From Aestuariibaculum suncheonense (GTDB taxonomy: Bacteria > Bacteroidota > Bacteroidia > Flavobacteriales > Flavobacteriaceae): a stretch of 64,000 nucleotides of DNA. The notes under the pieces were generated by a model. That model worked only from the letters and a program-made list of their open reading frames with translations, had not been told where the DNA came from and did no database searches. Location of the stretch: assembly GCF_014596935.1 (NCBI RefSeq), contig NZ_JACVXC010000004.1, forward strand, positions 186,001 through 250,000, written 5' to 3'. Position numbers and translations under genes: made by a program. Positions 63,876 through 64,000 of this stretch are shown here, piece by piece. Every line of letters begins with the position of its first letter. The stretch's first letter is position 1.

Positions 63876-63990
63876 TCCGTTATCTTTCTAATATGAATAC
63901 ATATTAGTAGAACGTAGCACCTTCTTTACAAGATAAAGGGTTGCCAAGGCTTCATCGGGTCTATTCCCTCTACCTTTCTTGATAACATGA
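63876..63990 (-). ncRNA. SAM-I (S-box) riboswitch upstream of metH
   Basis: On the minus strand the core reads GTTATCAAGAAAGGTAGAGG, then GGAATAGACCCGATGAAGCC, then TTGGCAACC, and later AAGGTGCTAC, matching the S-box consensus including the kink-turn GATGA. P1 is GTTATC (63986-63981) with GATAAC (63884-63879); P3 is CTTTA/TAAAG; P4 is CTAATATG/CATATTAG (63907-63888). It ends about 49 nt before the metH start. No intrinsic terminator follows, so control is probably translational or Rho-linked. Confidence 0.95.
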
Positions 63991-64000
63991 ATTATTAAGT

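Overview
The window looks like ordinary chromosome from a low-GC member of the Flavobacteriaceae (Bacteroidota). The evidence is the type IX secretion and gliding set (gldKLMN, gldBC, gldA), the exosortase-F pair, a split methionine synthase, DUF3857/transglutaminase proteins, TAnnTTTG-type promoters and A-rich leaders instead of Shine-Dalgarno sites. I see no phage, IS element, CRISPR array, rRNA or tRNA. Coding density is high and all large genes are intact. The DUF983 gene at the left edge is cut by the window.

Layout. 1-6.3 kb: DUF983 protein, a FAD oxidoreductase, then the minus-strand T9SS core operon gldK-gldL-gldM-gldN, with a perfect inverted repeat in every intercistronic gap. 6.3-11.9 kb: an arginase-fold protein that has lost its metal ligands, topA, and two paralogous membrane proteins. 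12-18.8 kb (plus): miaB, a sigma-54-type activator, lptE, a TPR protein, secG, groES, groL. 18.8-20.4 kb: exosortase XrtF with its partner, and a GAF protein of the free-Met-sulfoxide-reductase type. 20.5-28.4 kb (plus): purH, the rod-shape operon mreBCD-pbp2-rodA, and a peptide deformylase-like lipoprotein. 28.4-33.3 kb: gldB-gldC, nadE, a response regulator with Glu at the phospho-acceptor position, and a primase without zinc ligands. 33.5-35.9 kb: ECF sigma factor, anti-sigma-like protein and outer-membrane-type protein. 36-46.8 kb (minus): polyprenyl synthase, rlmN, queA, aroA, MazG-like protein, two transglutaminase-fold proteins (one with its catalytic residues lost), dtd, rsgA. 46.9-48 kb: two exported proteins. 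48-52.2 kb (minus): the Phe/Tyr operon pheA-aminotransferase-tyrA-DAHP synthase/chorismate mutase. 52.3-56.7 kb (plus): gldA, pta, ackA. 56.7-64 kb (minus): GIN lipoprotein, PagL-like protein, metF, a small ORF, and the split metH pair behind a SAM-I riboswitch.

Regulation is the most interesting layer. (1) Upstream of pheA there is an unannotated 24-codon leader ORF in which 11 of 13 consecutive codons are Tyr, Phe or Trp. An intrinsic terminator ends just before the pheA start, and a competing helix overlaps the end of the leader ORF: the parts of a ribosome-mediated attenuator. (2) The metH operon has a well-formed SAM-I riboswitch whose 5' P1 strand can alternatively form a 14-bp helix with sequence just upstream of the metH start. 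(3) The gldKLMN operon carries strong intercistronic hairpins, one spanning the gldL stop and abutting the gldM start. (4) TGACA/TGTCA inverted repeats sit at the miaB, pta and (degenerate) groES promoters. Several conserved proteins also show loss or change of key residues: the arginase-fold protein, DnaG, the response regulator and one transglutaminase paralog.
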